This document shows positions 8,589-16,423 of a stretch of 64,000 bases of DNA, in pieces. A program made the position numbers and the translations under genes. Every line of letters begins with the position of its first letter. The stretch's first letter is position 1. Source of the DNA: Candidatus Dormiibacterota bacterium (GTDB taxonomy: Bacteria > Vulcanimicrobiota > Vulcanimicrobiia > Vulcanimicrobiales > Vulcanimicrobiaceae). The stretch covers positions 62,001-126,000 of the forward strand of contig DATKQG010000096.1 of NCBI GenBank assembly GCA_035532835.1, in the 5' to 3' direction. Below the pieces are notes generated by a model. The model did no database searches, was not told the origin of the DNA, and worked only from the letters and a program-made list of their open reading frames with translations.

Positions 8589-10613
8589 TTATGAATCCGG
8601 ATGCATCTCTTTCTGCGGATCGTCGGTGTAATCCAGATAGATGAGTCCGGTAAAGATTTCTAGCGGCCACGCATGCATGCCGTGAGCGTCCGCAACGTCG
8701 ACGATCGAGGAGTGGGTGCTCTTGGCTTCGTTGAGGAGCGATTGCGGGGTGCTCTTGATGTCGGCGGCGAGAATGGTTGCGACCGTTACGTCGCCCGGGC
8801 TCACGCCGTCCCGGAGCATGGTCGTATAGTCTATACCGTTCAACCCGAAGCGTTGTTGCAGCGCGTACTGAAGTGTTGAATACCGCTGCGGCGAGGTTCC
8901 TAAACCTAGCAGGGTGATCCGGGTGGAGAGCTGTCGGGTGCGCGCCATGTTAAAGAGCTGGTCCGCCTGCGAAGCGGCGGTGGCGGCGGCGTTCACCCCG
9001 GCCAGCGCTCTCTGCATGATCGGAACCAAGCCGTTATAATCCGTCGGCGTGACGTCGCCGGTAAAATCGGTATTATGCAGAGCCTCCTGGAACTGCTTGA
9101 GGAAGGCGTCGACGTCCCCCGCGGCTTGGTCGAGCATCGTGAGCGACGCACGCGACGCATCGACCGCTCGCAGCATCTCGCCGTCGGCCGCATCGAGATC
9201 GTCGATCATGTCCGGATACGACGGGAATATCTCCAGCGAGTCCGTCGGAATCGGGTTCGCGTTGAGCGGCGCTTGCATCTCGGCCAGAATGTCGGCGTTC
9301 TCTTTGAGCAGCCCGCCTTGTTTGTTGCGTTCTAGCGAGCCGACGCCGCCGATGGTCGTCCCGGCGTCGCTGAGAGCGCTATTGAGCGATCGGCCGATCG
9401 CGTTGAGATTCTTCAAGACCGCTTCGGTGCGCGAACCGGGCCGAACGTTGAGTCCGCTCAGGTTCGGCGCTTCGTACTGGAGCGCGTTCAAACGCGTCTT
9501 GACCGCGGAGAGCTGATCGCGTCCTTGATCGCGCCGGGCTTGAATTTGTACGGCGGCCGACGATTGCGTGGCCTGCGCCTGTTGCATGGACGCTCGCAAG
9601 CCTTGCAGATTGGGGCGGGTCAGCGAGACGCGCTGCACTTCCATCTGGCGAAGCGCCGCAATGCGCAGGCTCGCCTGCGCGCGCGCGGCGGCCGAACCGT
9701 TTTGCGAGGCCTGATCCAGCGTCTGTTCGCTCTTGCTGGTAAGCCCCAGCGCCAAATCGTCTTGGCCGAGGTCCAAGAGCGCTTCGCTATTATTCGGATC
9801 GGTTTTGAGGATTTGCGCGAGTTTGATCGACGAGTAGTCGTAACGCGCGCGCTCTTCATCGCTCGCCGCTTGAACGAGGCGTTGCTCTTCGGTGACGACC
9901 TTAGGATCGAGTTCCGGATAGCCCATGAGATGGGCGATACGCGGGCCGGGATCGGGATGGTCCTGCAGATATTTGGTGACGATGTCGGCCTTCTGATCCT
10001 GGAGGACCTTGAGGTGCTGCATCATCGTGATCATGGCGTCCGGATCGTAGCCCGCGCGCGACATCAATTGCAGCCCGTAACGATCGGCCTGCAGTTCGTC
10101 CTCGCGCTGCATCTTGGCGATGCCGCCTGCCTCGATCAAATTTCCGAATTGATAGATCAGCGGCGACATAAACGACGCGATCCCCAACAGCAGGTTCAGC
10201 GCTTGCGCCTTCGCTTGTAACGTGACCGTATGGCGGCGCTCGATGTGCCCGGTTTCATGCCCGATCACGCCCGCCAACTCGTCGTCGGATTGCACGAAAT
10301 CGAGCAAACCTTCATCGACGTACACGTATCCGCCCTCGGTGGAGAACGCGTTGACGTCGGTGCTCTTGATAATCTTGATCGAGTAAGGCAAGTCTTTGCG
10401 CGCGACTTGTCTCCAGAGCCGGTCCGAGACTTTCTGAACGTATGCGTTGAGCAGCGGATCGGTTTCGATGACGCTGCTGGTGACGATTTGCTCGTCCTGC
10501 TCGCGCCCCATCATGATCTCGGCCTGGGTCGAAAGCGCAAGGGCAGGCAAGGGCATACTGCTCGCGAGCAGCGCGAGCACGGTGAAAAGCGGAACGACAC
10601 GGCGCATCATCAT
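8589..10613 (-). CDS. Secreted M48 family metalloprotease (BepA/YfgC-like)
   Basis: 674 residues with an N-terminal signal peptide (VVPLFTVLALLASSMPLPALA). The zinc site is HETGH at residues 119-123, with the third ligand expected in EDELQAD (171-177), the usual M48 arrangement. The peptidase domain covers about 30-240 and is followed by a TPR-like helical region (SSIKLAQILKTDPNNSEALLDLGQ). The last 350 residues form a long Gln/Ala-rich helical extension I do not recognise. BepA-type enzymes do quality control of outer-membrane proteins in the periplasm. Three ATG codons start the frame; the third is equally plausible. It is divergent from minC, with 188 bp between. Confidence 0.85.
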   Translation of the reverse strand: MMMRRVVPLFTVLALLASSMPLPALALSTQAEIMMGREQDEQIVTSSVIETDPLLNAYVQKVSDRLWRQVARKDLPYSIKIIKSTDVNAFSTEGGYVYVDEGLLDFVQSDDELAGVIGHETGHIERRHTVTLQAKAQALNLLLGIASFMSPLIYQFGNLIEAGGIAKMQREDELQADRYGLQLMSRAGYDPDAMITMMQHLKVLQDQKADIVTKYLQDHPDPGPRIAHLMGYPELDPKVVTEEQRLVQAASDEERARYDYSSIKLAQILKTDPNNSEALLDLGQDDLALGLTSKSEQTLDQASQNGSAAARAQASLRIAALRQMEVQRVSLTRPNLQGLRASMQQAQATQSSAAVQIQARRDQGRDQLSAVKTRLNALQYEAPNLSGLNVRPGSRTEAVLKNLNAIGRSLNSALSDAGTTIGGVGSLERNKQGGLLKENADILAEMQAPLNANPIPTDSLEIFPSYPDMIDDLDAADGEMLRAVDASRASLTMLDQAAGDVDAFLKQFQEALHNTDFTGDVTPTDYNGLVPIMQRALAGVNAAATAASQADQLFNMARTRQLSTRITLLGLGTSPQRYSTLQYALQQRFGLNGIDYTTMLRDGVSPGDVTVATILAADIKSTPQSLLNEAKSTHSSIVDVADAHGMHAWPLEIFTGLIYLDYTDDPQKEMHPDS

Positions 10614-10801
10614 ACGAACGTTATCCTTATTACTACATCTTCCGGCCGAAGTTACCAGGCCCCGTTCCCCCTACAACGCCCAGGTGGCTCCAGACGTTAC
10701 GCGGGGAGTCTGTGTATTGGATGTGGATAATGAAAAGAACTTGCGAGTTGCATGTGGAGGCCGGAGGGGATGCCCGGCGCGCCCTTTGAAATCGGGACCC
10801 G

Positions 10802-11668
10802 ATGACGTTGATTCGCGGACGTGGGATGGGGATCGAACTCGCTTTGGGCGAGCGCTCGCTCGATGAAGCTCTTCCCGAACTTGAGGCACGCCTGCTCGAA
10901 CGGCCGGGTTTCTACCGCGGCAGCGCCGCAACGGCCGCCTTCGGCGCCAGCTTGCCCGAGGCGTCGCATCTAGCCGAACTCCGGCGCATCCTTGAAGCCG
11001 GCGGGATTACCCTGAGCGGCGTGAGCGGCGCCCCGGCCCTCGAGCCGGTCGCAACCGCGCACGGCCTGGCATTCGCCCTCGAGGCCGCACCCGGCCAGGA
11101 GCTCGCAAGGCGCCGCGCCCTGCGCCCCAAACGGGAGACGAAGCTCTCGGACGCCGCCCGGTCGCTCGTCGCCGATTTTGCCGGAGCCCGAGCCGACATC
11201 GCCAAGCGCCGTAGCCGCGGCGAGGAGAGCGTTCCACGCGTCGACCTGCGCGCGGCCTCGGCGAAGGACCGAGCCAAGGAGCCGCCCGCCCTTCATCCGG
11301 TCGAGGCACCGCCCGGCACGCTCTTTCACACGGGCACGCTGCGCGGCGGGCAGGCCCTTCACCACGTCGGCAATATCGTCGTGGTGGGCGACGTGAATCC
11401 GGGCGCCGAGCTGGTCGCAACCGGCAGCATCTTGGTTTTCGGAAGGCTCGCGGGGGTCGCCCACGCCGGGGCCCAGGGCGACGCGCAGGCGCGCGTGTAC
11501 GCGCTGCAGCTAAGCGCGACGCAACTGCGGATCGCGACGGTTATCGCCGCCGACGAAGGCCAACGCGAGGGCGCCGCGCAACCCGAGGCGGCATTCGTTC
11601 GCGATGGCCGCATCGCCGTGGCGCCGTACGAAAAACTCGAGCAATTGACCGCGACCCTGGGGAGTTAG
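10802..11668 (+). CDS. minC: Septum site-determining protein MinC
   Basis: 288 residues. The N-terminal domain (1-100) starts MTLIRGRGMGIELALGE, as MinC does, and would contact FtsZ. A charged linker covers about 115-170. The C-terminal beta-helix domain carries the diagnostic GTLRGGQALHHVGNIVVVGD, then NPGAELVATGSILVFGRLAGVAHAG (a MinD-binding surface) and ATQLRIA. An in-frame ATG at 10826 would delete the first conserved strand, so 10802 is preferred. It is followed 6 nt later by minD. MinC blocks Z-ring formation away from midcell. The linker is longer and more Arg/Ala-rich than usual. Confidence 0.95.
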   Translation: MTLIRGRGMGIELALGERSLDEALPELEARLLERPGFYRGSAATAAFGASLPEASHLAELRRILEAGGITLSGVSGAPALEPVATAHGLAFALEAAPGQELARRRALRPKRETKLSDAARSLVADFAGARADIAKRRSRGEESVPRVDLRAASAKDRAKEPPALHPVEAPPGTLFHTGTLRGGQALHHVGNIVVVGDVNPGAELVATGSILVFGRLAGVAHAGAQGDAQARVYALQLSATQLRIATVIAADEGQREGAAQPEAAFVRDGRIAVAPYEKLEQLTATLGS

Positions 11669-11674
11669 GTAGGC

Positions 11675-12466
11675 ATGAGCGCACGCAAGATCGTCATCAC
11701 GTCCGGAAAGGGCGGCGTCGGTAAAACGACGACCACGGCAAACCTCGGGGCCACGTTGGCGAAGCGCGGCCATCGCGTCATTTTGATCGACGCGGATATC
11801 GGTCTGCGTAACCTCGATCTCGTGCTCGGCCTCGAGAAGCGCATCGTGTTCGACTTGGTTGAGGTCGCCGAGGGACGCTGCCAATTGCGGCAAGCGCTCA
11901 TCAAAGACAAGCGCTTCGAATCGCTCTCCATCTTGCCGGCCGCGCAAACGCGCGACAAAGATGCCGTTTCGGAGCAGCAGTTTGCGGATATCGTCGATCA
12001 GGCCGCTCAAGTCGCGGACTTCGTCCTGATCGATTGCCCGGCCGGGATCGAAGCCGGCTTTCGCAACGCCGTCGCAGGCGCGCAAGAAGCGATCGTGGTC
12101 ACCACGCCCGAGGTGAGCGCCATTCGGGATGCGGACCGCGTCGTCGGTAAGCTTACCGAACGCGGCATGCCGATGCGGCTGATCGTGAATCGGCTACGCC
12201 CGGAGATGGTACGCACCGGCGATATGCTCTCGGTCGAGGACGTCCGCGAAATTCTCTCGATCGACTTGCTTGGTATCGTGCCCGACGACGAAGAAATCAT
12301 CGACACGACCAATCGCGGCGAGCCGATCGTGCTTGACGAAACCAATCGGCTGCGGACCATCTACGACAAGATCGCTCGCAGGCTCGAGGGCGAAACCATC
12401 GCGTTCACGAGTTTCGATCAACAGGGTTTTCTCGGACGCCTCTTCGGCGCACTAAAGGCGGGGTAA
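11675..12466 (+). CDS. minD: Septum site-determining ATPase MinD, first copy
   Basis: 263 residues. The deviant Walker A motif SGKGGVGKTT is at residues 10-19, switch I/II elements DADIGLRNLD and DCPAGIE follow, and VNRLRPEMV precedes the C-terminal region. It ends in an amphipathic membrane-targeting helix (QGFLGRLFGALKAG). MinD binds the membrane as an ATP dimer, recruits MinC and is displaced by MinE. The gene lies between minC and a second minD in a tightly spaced operon. Compared with the second copy it lacks the 20-residue N-terminal extension and keeps the standard length, so it is probably the canonical copy. Confidence 0.93.
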   Translation: MSARKIVITSGKGGVGKTTTTANLGATLAKRGHRVILIDADIGLRNLDLVLGLEKRIVFDLVEVAEGRCQLRQALIKDKRFESLSILPAAQTRDKDAVSEQQFADIVDQAAQVADFVLIDCPAGIEAGFRNAVAGAQEAIVVTTPEVSAIRDADRVVGKLTERGMPMRLIVNRLRPEMVRTGDMLSVEDVREILSIDLLGIVPDDEEIIDTTNRGEPIVLDETNRLRTIYDKIARRLEGETIAFTSFDQQGFLGRLFGALKAG

Positions 12467-12469
12467 GGT

Positions 12470-13342
12470 ATGCACGTGCTCAAGCAACCTCACGATGACG
12501 GCAGCGAGCCGAATCCGGACGCGCGGGCCGGTGACATTCCGGCAAAACTCGGCCGGGCGATCGTCATCACCTCGGGTAAGGGCGGCGTCGGAAAAACAAC
12601 CACCACCGCGAATCTCGGTACCGCGCTCGCGGCGCGCGGCGCGCGGGTTGCGTTGGTCGATGCCGACGTCGGTTTGCGTAACCTCGATATCGTACTCGGG
12701 CTCGAGAGCCGGGTGAAGTACCACGTGCTCGACGTGCTCGACGAACAGGTCACGCTCGATGAAGCGCTCGTTCGCGATAAGCATAACGAGACGCTATTTC
12801 TGCTTGCGGCGGCCCAATCGCGCGAGAAGGACGAAGTCGATACGCAAAAAATGCGGGACATGATTCACGCGCTACGCGAACGCTTCGATTACGTGTTGAT
12901 CGATTGTCCGGCGGGCATCGAGCTGGGTTTCAAAAACGCGGTGGCCGGAGCGCAGGAAGCGATCGTCGTCTGCACGCCCGAAGTCTCGGCCGTTCGCGAC
13001 GTCGATCGTGTCGTCGGGCTGCTCGGCAACGCCTTCAGGCCACAGCTCATCGTCAACAGGCTGCGCCCCGCCATGGTCAAGAAGGGCAAGATGCTCTCGG
13101 TTGAGGACGTGAATGCGATCTTGCGCTTACCGCTGCTCGGCGTCATCGCGGACGAACCGGAAATTATCATCACGACCAACAAAGGCGAACCGTTAGCGCG
13201 CAGCCGGGATGGTGCGACCGCTTCCGCCTACCACGCCATTGCCGCGCGCATCGCCGGCGAAGACGTCCCCGCGCCGGCGCCCGAAGAAGCCAAAGAGAGT
13301 TTCTTCGGTAAGCTCGGCTCGATCTTCGGAGGAAAGCGCTGA
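12470..13342 (+). CDS. MinD paralogue, second copy
   Basis: 290 residues starting 3 nt after the first minD stop. It keeps the full ATPase signature (SGKGGVGKTT at about 34-43, DADVGLRNLDIVLGLE, DCPAGIE) and a C-terminal amphipathic helix (ESFFGKLGSIFGGKR), so it should bind ATP and membrane. It differs from the first copy by an N-terminal extension of about 25 residues (MHVLKQPHDDGSEPNPDA) and an acidic Pro/Ala linker before the membrane helix (PAPAPEEAKE). Its stop shares a base with the minE start, suggesting translational coupling. Whether it interacts with MinE, replaces the first copy or targets another protein cannot be told from sequence. Confidence 0.9.
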   Translation: MHVLKQPHDDGSEPNPDARAGDIPAKLGRAIVITSGKGGVGKTTTTANLGTALAARGARVALVDADVGLRNLDIVLGLESRVKYHVLDVLDEQVTLDEALVRDKHNETLFLLAAAQSREKDEVDTQKMRDMIHALRERFDYVLIDCPAGIELGFKNAVAGAQEAIVVCTPEVSAVRDVDRVVGLLGNAFRPQLIVNRLRPAMVKKGKMLSVEDVNAILRLPLLGVIADEPEIIITTNKGEPLARSRDGATASAYHAIAARIAGEDVPAPAPEEAKESFFGKLGSIFGGKR

Positions 13343-13788
13343 TGATCGACTTCTTCAAAAAACTCTTCGGGCAATCCGACTCCAGCTCGACCGCGAAAGA
13401 GCGGCTGCGCTTAGTGCTCATGACCGACCATCTCGCGCTCGCGCCGGAGATCATCGAGCAGATGAAGCGCGATCTGATCGACGTGATCTCACGCTACGTC
13501 GAAGTCGATCGCGATAAGGTCGAAGTAAACTTCGAACGCGAGGATCGGGCGCTCGCGATGCTCGCCAACATTCCGATCGTTGCCGTCAATCGCCCCAAGG
13601 GCGGCGACGGGCACGCGGCGCCCGCACCGCAACCGGCCGAGGCTGCAGTTGCGGCCGCTCCGTCGACCGCCTCGCAGAGCATCGCGGACGAAGCGCCGGC
13701 TACCGCTGCTCCCGGTGCGCCCCCAAAACGGCGCCGTCGCAAAAAATCGCAGAACACCGCATCGCAGAAACCGGCGACGGCACACTAG
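13342..13788 (+). CDS. minE: Cell division topological specificity factor MinE
   Basis: 148 residues. The N-terminal membrane helix (MIDFFKKLFG), the anti-MinCD region with RLRLVLMTDHLALAPEIIEQM, and the topological specificity domain (DLIDVISRYVEVDRDKVEVNFE) are all recognisable within the first 80 residues. After that comes a tail of about 65 residues, rich in Ala and Pro and ending in a basic stretch (PPKRRRRKKSQ), absent from ordinary MinE of about 85-90 residues. The start ATG overlaps the upstream stop by one base. The TAG stop is the first base triplet of the long inverted repeat that follows. Confidence 0.92.
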   Translation: MIDFFKKLFGQSDSSSTAKERLRLVLMTDHLALAPEIIEQMKRDLIDVISRYVEVDRDKVEVNFEREDRALAMLANIPIVAVNRPKGGDGHAAPAPQPAEAAVAAAPSTASQSIADEAPATAAPGAPPKRRRRKKSQNTASQKPATAH

Positions 13789-13972
13789 CGGTCTGCTAGA
13801 GCGGGGCAGCAGCCAGGCTAGTTGCGGGGCGTGCAGTTTTTTCGACCTGGCCTGGAGGGCCATTTCAAAACTTCGTTTTGTCGAAAAAATGCTCGAGCTA
13901 GAAAATTTCACGGATGAAATTTTTTGGCATCCCCGCAACTAGCCTGGCTGCTGACCCGGTCTAGCAGACCGC
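13788..13972. repeat. 185-bp multi-hairpin element with 46-bp terminal arms (element 1)
   Basis: Arms 13788-13834 and 13927-13972 are complementary over perfect blocks of 13 and 23 bp, with only 2-3 mismatched positions and a one-base bulge. Between them are nested hairpins: 13833-13846 with 13880-13892 (a TTTTTTCGAC / GTCGAAAAAA stem), 13848-13862, 13866-13880 (CAAAAC-TTC-GTTTTG) and 13902-13923 (9-bp stem, CGGA loop). It fills nearly all of the minE-alkB gap. No ORF or transposase is present. It may be a palindromic repeat (MITE- or REP-like), a strong terminator, or a structured RNA. The core CGAAAAAATGCTC recurs in the element at 31586-31760. Confidence 0.75.
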
Positions 13973-13988
13973 GAAACGCGAGCAACAC

Positions 13989-14654
13989 ATGCAACGAGGT
14001 TTATTTAGCGAAGCGCCGTCGAGTGCCGTGCCGATCTTGCCCGACGACGGCGAAGCGTCGTACTATCGCGCGTTCTTGCCTGCGACGCAAGCGGACGAGC
14101 TGTTCGCGCATCTCGAACGCGAGGTGCCGTGGAGGCAGGAGCGCATTCGTATGTACGGCGTCGAGCGCCTTATGCCGCGCTTGACGGCATGGTACGGCGA
14201 TGCGGTTGCGCAGTACACGTATTCGGGGTTGAAGAACGATCCGTTGCCGTGGCTGCCGGCACTTGCCGATCTGCGCGATCGGTTGGAGCGAGCGACCGGC
14301 GCGCGATTCAATAGCGCGCTGCTGAACCTCTATCGGGACGGCAGCGATTCGGTTTCGTGGCACGCCGACGACGAGCCGGAGTTGGGAGCGCGGCCGACGA
14401 TCGCTTCGGTGAGCTTGGGAGCCGAGCGCGTCTTCGAATTGTCGCACGTCGCGGACGGGAGGCGGGTCAAGTGCCTGCTGGAACACGGGAGCCTGCTCGT
14501 GATGTCGGGAGATTCGCAGCGATGTTGGCGGCACCGTATCGCCAAGGTGCGAGCTATCGAGCATTCCCGCATCAACCTGACGTTTCGGGAAGTGGCCGCG
14601 CGGCCGAACGCAGAAGAGCGGGCCAAGACCGATGGCCGTTCTGACGCTCGGTAG
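13989..14654 (+). CDS. alkB: AlkB-like 2-oxoglutarate/Fe(II) dioxygenase (DNA alkylation repair)
   Basis: 221 residues resembling the ALKBH2/3-like bacterial AlkB group. The iron ligands are visible as the HxD in SWHADDEPELG and the later His in RCWRHRIAKV. The 2-oxoglutarate-binding arginine pattern is RINLTFR. A YTYSGLKNDPLPWLP segment matches the nucleotide-recognition region. The enzyme oxidatively removes methyl groups from 1-methyladenine and 3-methylcytosine. The ATG lies 17 bp after the hairpin element and its 3' end overlaps the start of rodA by 23 bp. No Ada-type regulator is nearby. Confidence 0.88.
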   Translation: MQRGLFSEAPSSAVPILPDDGEASYYRAFLPATQADELFAHLEREVPWRQERIRMYGVERLMPRLTAWYGDAVAQYTYSGLKNDPLPWLPALADLRDRLERATGARFNSALLNLYRDGSDSVSWHADDEPELGARPTIASVSLGAERVFELSHVADGRRVKCLLEHGSLLVMSGDSQRCWRHRIAKVRAIEHSRINLTFREVAARPNAEERAKTDGRSDAR

Positions 14655-15765
14655 CGGAGCCAAACGCTACTTTAGGAATTTCAACTGGTCGCTCGCAAGC
14701 GCGTGCGTGCTGATTTCCGTTATCGGCATCATGTGTATTCAGTCGGCCGACGTGCACAATCCCGACGCCGCGGGCGAGTTTCGCAAGCAGATACTCTATC
14801 TCGTTCTGGGCACGCCGTTGATGATCGGCTTTTCGCTCATCGACTACCGCAACTGGCAGCGTTGGGCACCCGCGCTCTACGGCCTCAACCTCGTCCTCCT
14901 GCTGTTCATCCTGCGCGGTGGCCACAGCGCGCTCGGCGCCCAACGGTGGATATCGCTGGGCCCGCTCGGGACGTTCCAGCCTTCGGAGCCGGCCAAGCTG
15001 GTGCTGGCGATCGCGATTGCGGCGGTGCTCTGTCGCGGGAGTTACGAGCGCTTGCAAGACATCTGGAAGCCGTTGGTCGTGGTTGCAATCCCGGCATTGC
15101 TCATCGTCAAGCAACCGGATCTTGGAACGTCGCTCGTCATCCTGGCCATGCTCACCGCCCAACTCTTCTTCGGTTTACCCAAGCTGGGTGATTTCGCAAT
15201 CTACATGATGGGCGTCTTCGTCGTGGCCGCGACGGCGGTCGGCACCAACGTCGTTCTCAAACCGTTCCAAAAGGCGCGCCTCTTCGTTTTTCTCAATCCG
15301 AAAGCCGACCCGCAAGGAGCCGGCTACAATCTCAATCAATCGAAAATCGCCGTCGGCAACGGCGAGTGGTTGGGACGCGGCTTGCATCACGGGACGCAAA
15401 CGCAACTCAATTTCGTACCCGAACATTCGCGGGATTTCATTTTCACCGTCTTGGCGGAGGAGTTCGGTTTCGTCGGTGCGGCGGTACTGCTGGTTCTTTA
15501 TGCCATGATTTTATTCGGGGGCGTTCGCGCCATGTTCGCTGCGCGCGATCGATTCGGATTTCTGCTGGCGAGCGGCTTGGTTGCGATGCTGACGTTTCAT
15601 ATCGTGGTCAATATCGGCATGACCATCGGCATCATGCCGATTACCGGCATCCCGCTGCCCTTTATGTCGTACGGCGGTTCGGCCATTCTCACCAATTTTG
15701 CCGCGGTCGGCGTTTTGTTGAACATCTACTCGCAGAAAGACCGCGGCGTTCTCGGCAACGCCTAA
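14632..15765 (+). CDS. rodA: Rod shape-determining peptidoglycan glycosyltransferase RodA
   Basis: 377 residues of SEDS type with about 10 membrane segments. Diagnostic motifs are WISLGPLGTFQPSEPAKL, the large periplasmic loop with FLNPKADPQGAGYNLNQSK, FVPEHSRDFIFTVLAEEFGF, and GIPLPFMSYGGS near the C-terminus. RodA polymerises lipid II with a class B PBP during elongation. The start lies inside the 3' end of alkB, an unusual coupling of repair and wall synthesis genes that probably reflects gene packing only. No mreBCD or PBP2 gene lies in the window. It converges on a methyltransferase gene (4-bp overlap). Confidence 0.93.
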   Translation: MAVLTLGSGAKRYFRNFNWSLASACVLISVIGIMCIQSADVHNPDAAGEFRKQILYLVLGTPLMIGFSLIDYRNWQRWAPALYGLNLVLLLFILRGGHSALGAQRWISLGPLGTFQPSEPAKLVLAIAIAAVLCRGSYERLQDIWKPLVVVAIPALLIVKQPDLGTSLVILAMLTAQLFFGLPKLGDFAIYMMGVFVVAATAVGTNVVLKPFQKARLFVFLNPKADPQGAGYNLNQSKIAVGNGEWLGRGLHHGTQTQLNFVPEHSRDFIFTVLAEEFGFVGAAVLLVLYAMILFGGVRAMFAARDRFGFLLASGLVAMLTFHIVVNIGMTIGIMPITGIPLPFMSYGGSAILTNFAAVGVLLNIYSQKDRGVLGNA

Positions 15766-16400
15766 CTTTCGCCGGCGCCTCGAAGGCGAAAGACGGCTCC
15801 GAACGGATGGCGGGCGAGCTCTTCGCATCCAAACGGTCGTAACGCTTCTTCGTGCACGGGCGTGTGGTAGATCAGATGTACGCGGTCGTCCTTGGCGCGC
15901 GAGTGCACGATCGCTCCGATGCATTGCGCGAGGGCGATCTCATCGAACGGGTTGTAGAGAAAGACGACCAGATCGCCCGGCGGATAATTCCAGAGCCGCG
16001 CGTCGGCGCGAACCACCCGCAGATCGCGGCACCGCTGCGTTATGCCGTGCGCTCGCGAGAGATTCTCCTTTGCGATCTGATGCAATCCGGGAGAGACTTC
16101 GATCCCGACGATTTGCTTGAACGGCGAAATGCTGGCCAGCAAGAGCGCGCGTCCCATACCCGCGCCGACATCGATGAAGGTGGAAGCGCGCACCACCTCG
16201 CCGGGTAGGGCCGACGCGAGCGCGTGAAAGTCCGCGACCGGGATCGCCTCGTAGTGGGTCGCGTGTGCGTGCGCGTCGCCGACGAATTCCGGATCCAGAT
16301 CGTCGAGAAAAAGGATCGCTTGCGTCGTTACGCCGTGCTCGCGATCGAACCGGCGACCGGCCGAACGTTCACCGTTGCTCACCGACGCGGTATTCGTCAC
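15762..16400 (-). CDS. Class I SAM-dependent methyltransferase
   Basis: About 212 residues from the GTG at 16400; a GTG at 16415 is also possible. An open frame continues to 16562, but that part is Arg-rich and would overlap the divergent gene, so it is excluded. The SAM-binding motif I is TFIDVGAGMGRALLLAS, motif II region IVGIEVSPGLHQIAKEN, and a post-II NPPY-like element is VVFLYNPFDE. The order of strands fits small-molecule or protein methyltransferases; the substrate is not predictable. It is divergent from the Imm26-like gene with 23 bp between. Confidence 0.75.
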   Translation of the reverse strand: MTNTASVSNGERSAGRRFDREHGVTTQAILFLDDLDPEFVGDAHAHATHYEAIPVADFHALASALPGEVVRASTFIDVGAGMGRALLLASISPFKQIVGIEVSPGLHQIAKENLSRAHGITQRCRDLRVVRADARLWNYPPGDLVVFLYNPFDEIALAQCIGAIVHSRAKDDRVHLIYHTPVHEEALRPFGCEELARHPFGAVFRLRGAGES

Positions 16401-16423
16401 CGCGAGTGCGAACACCGCGGGGA

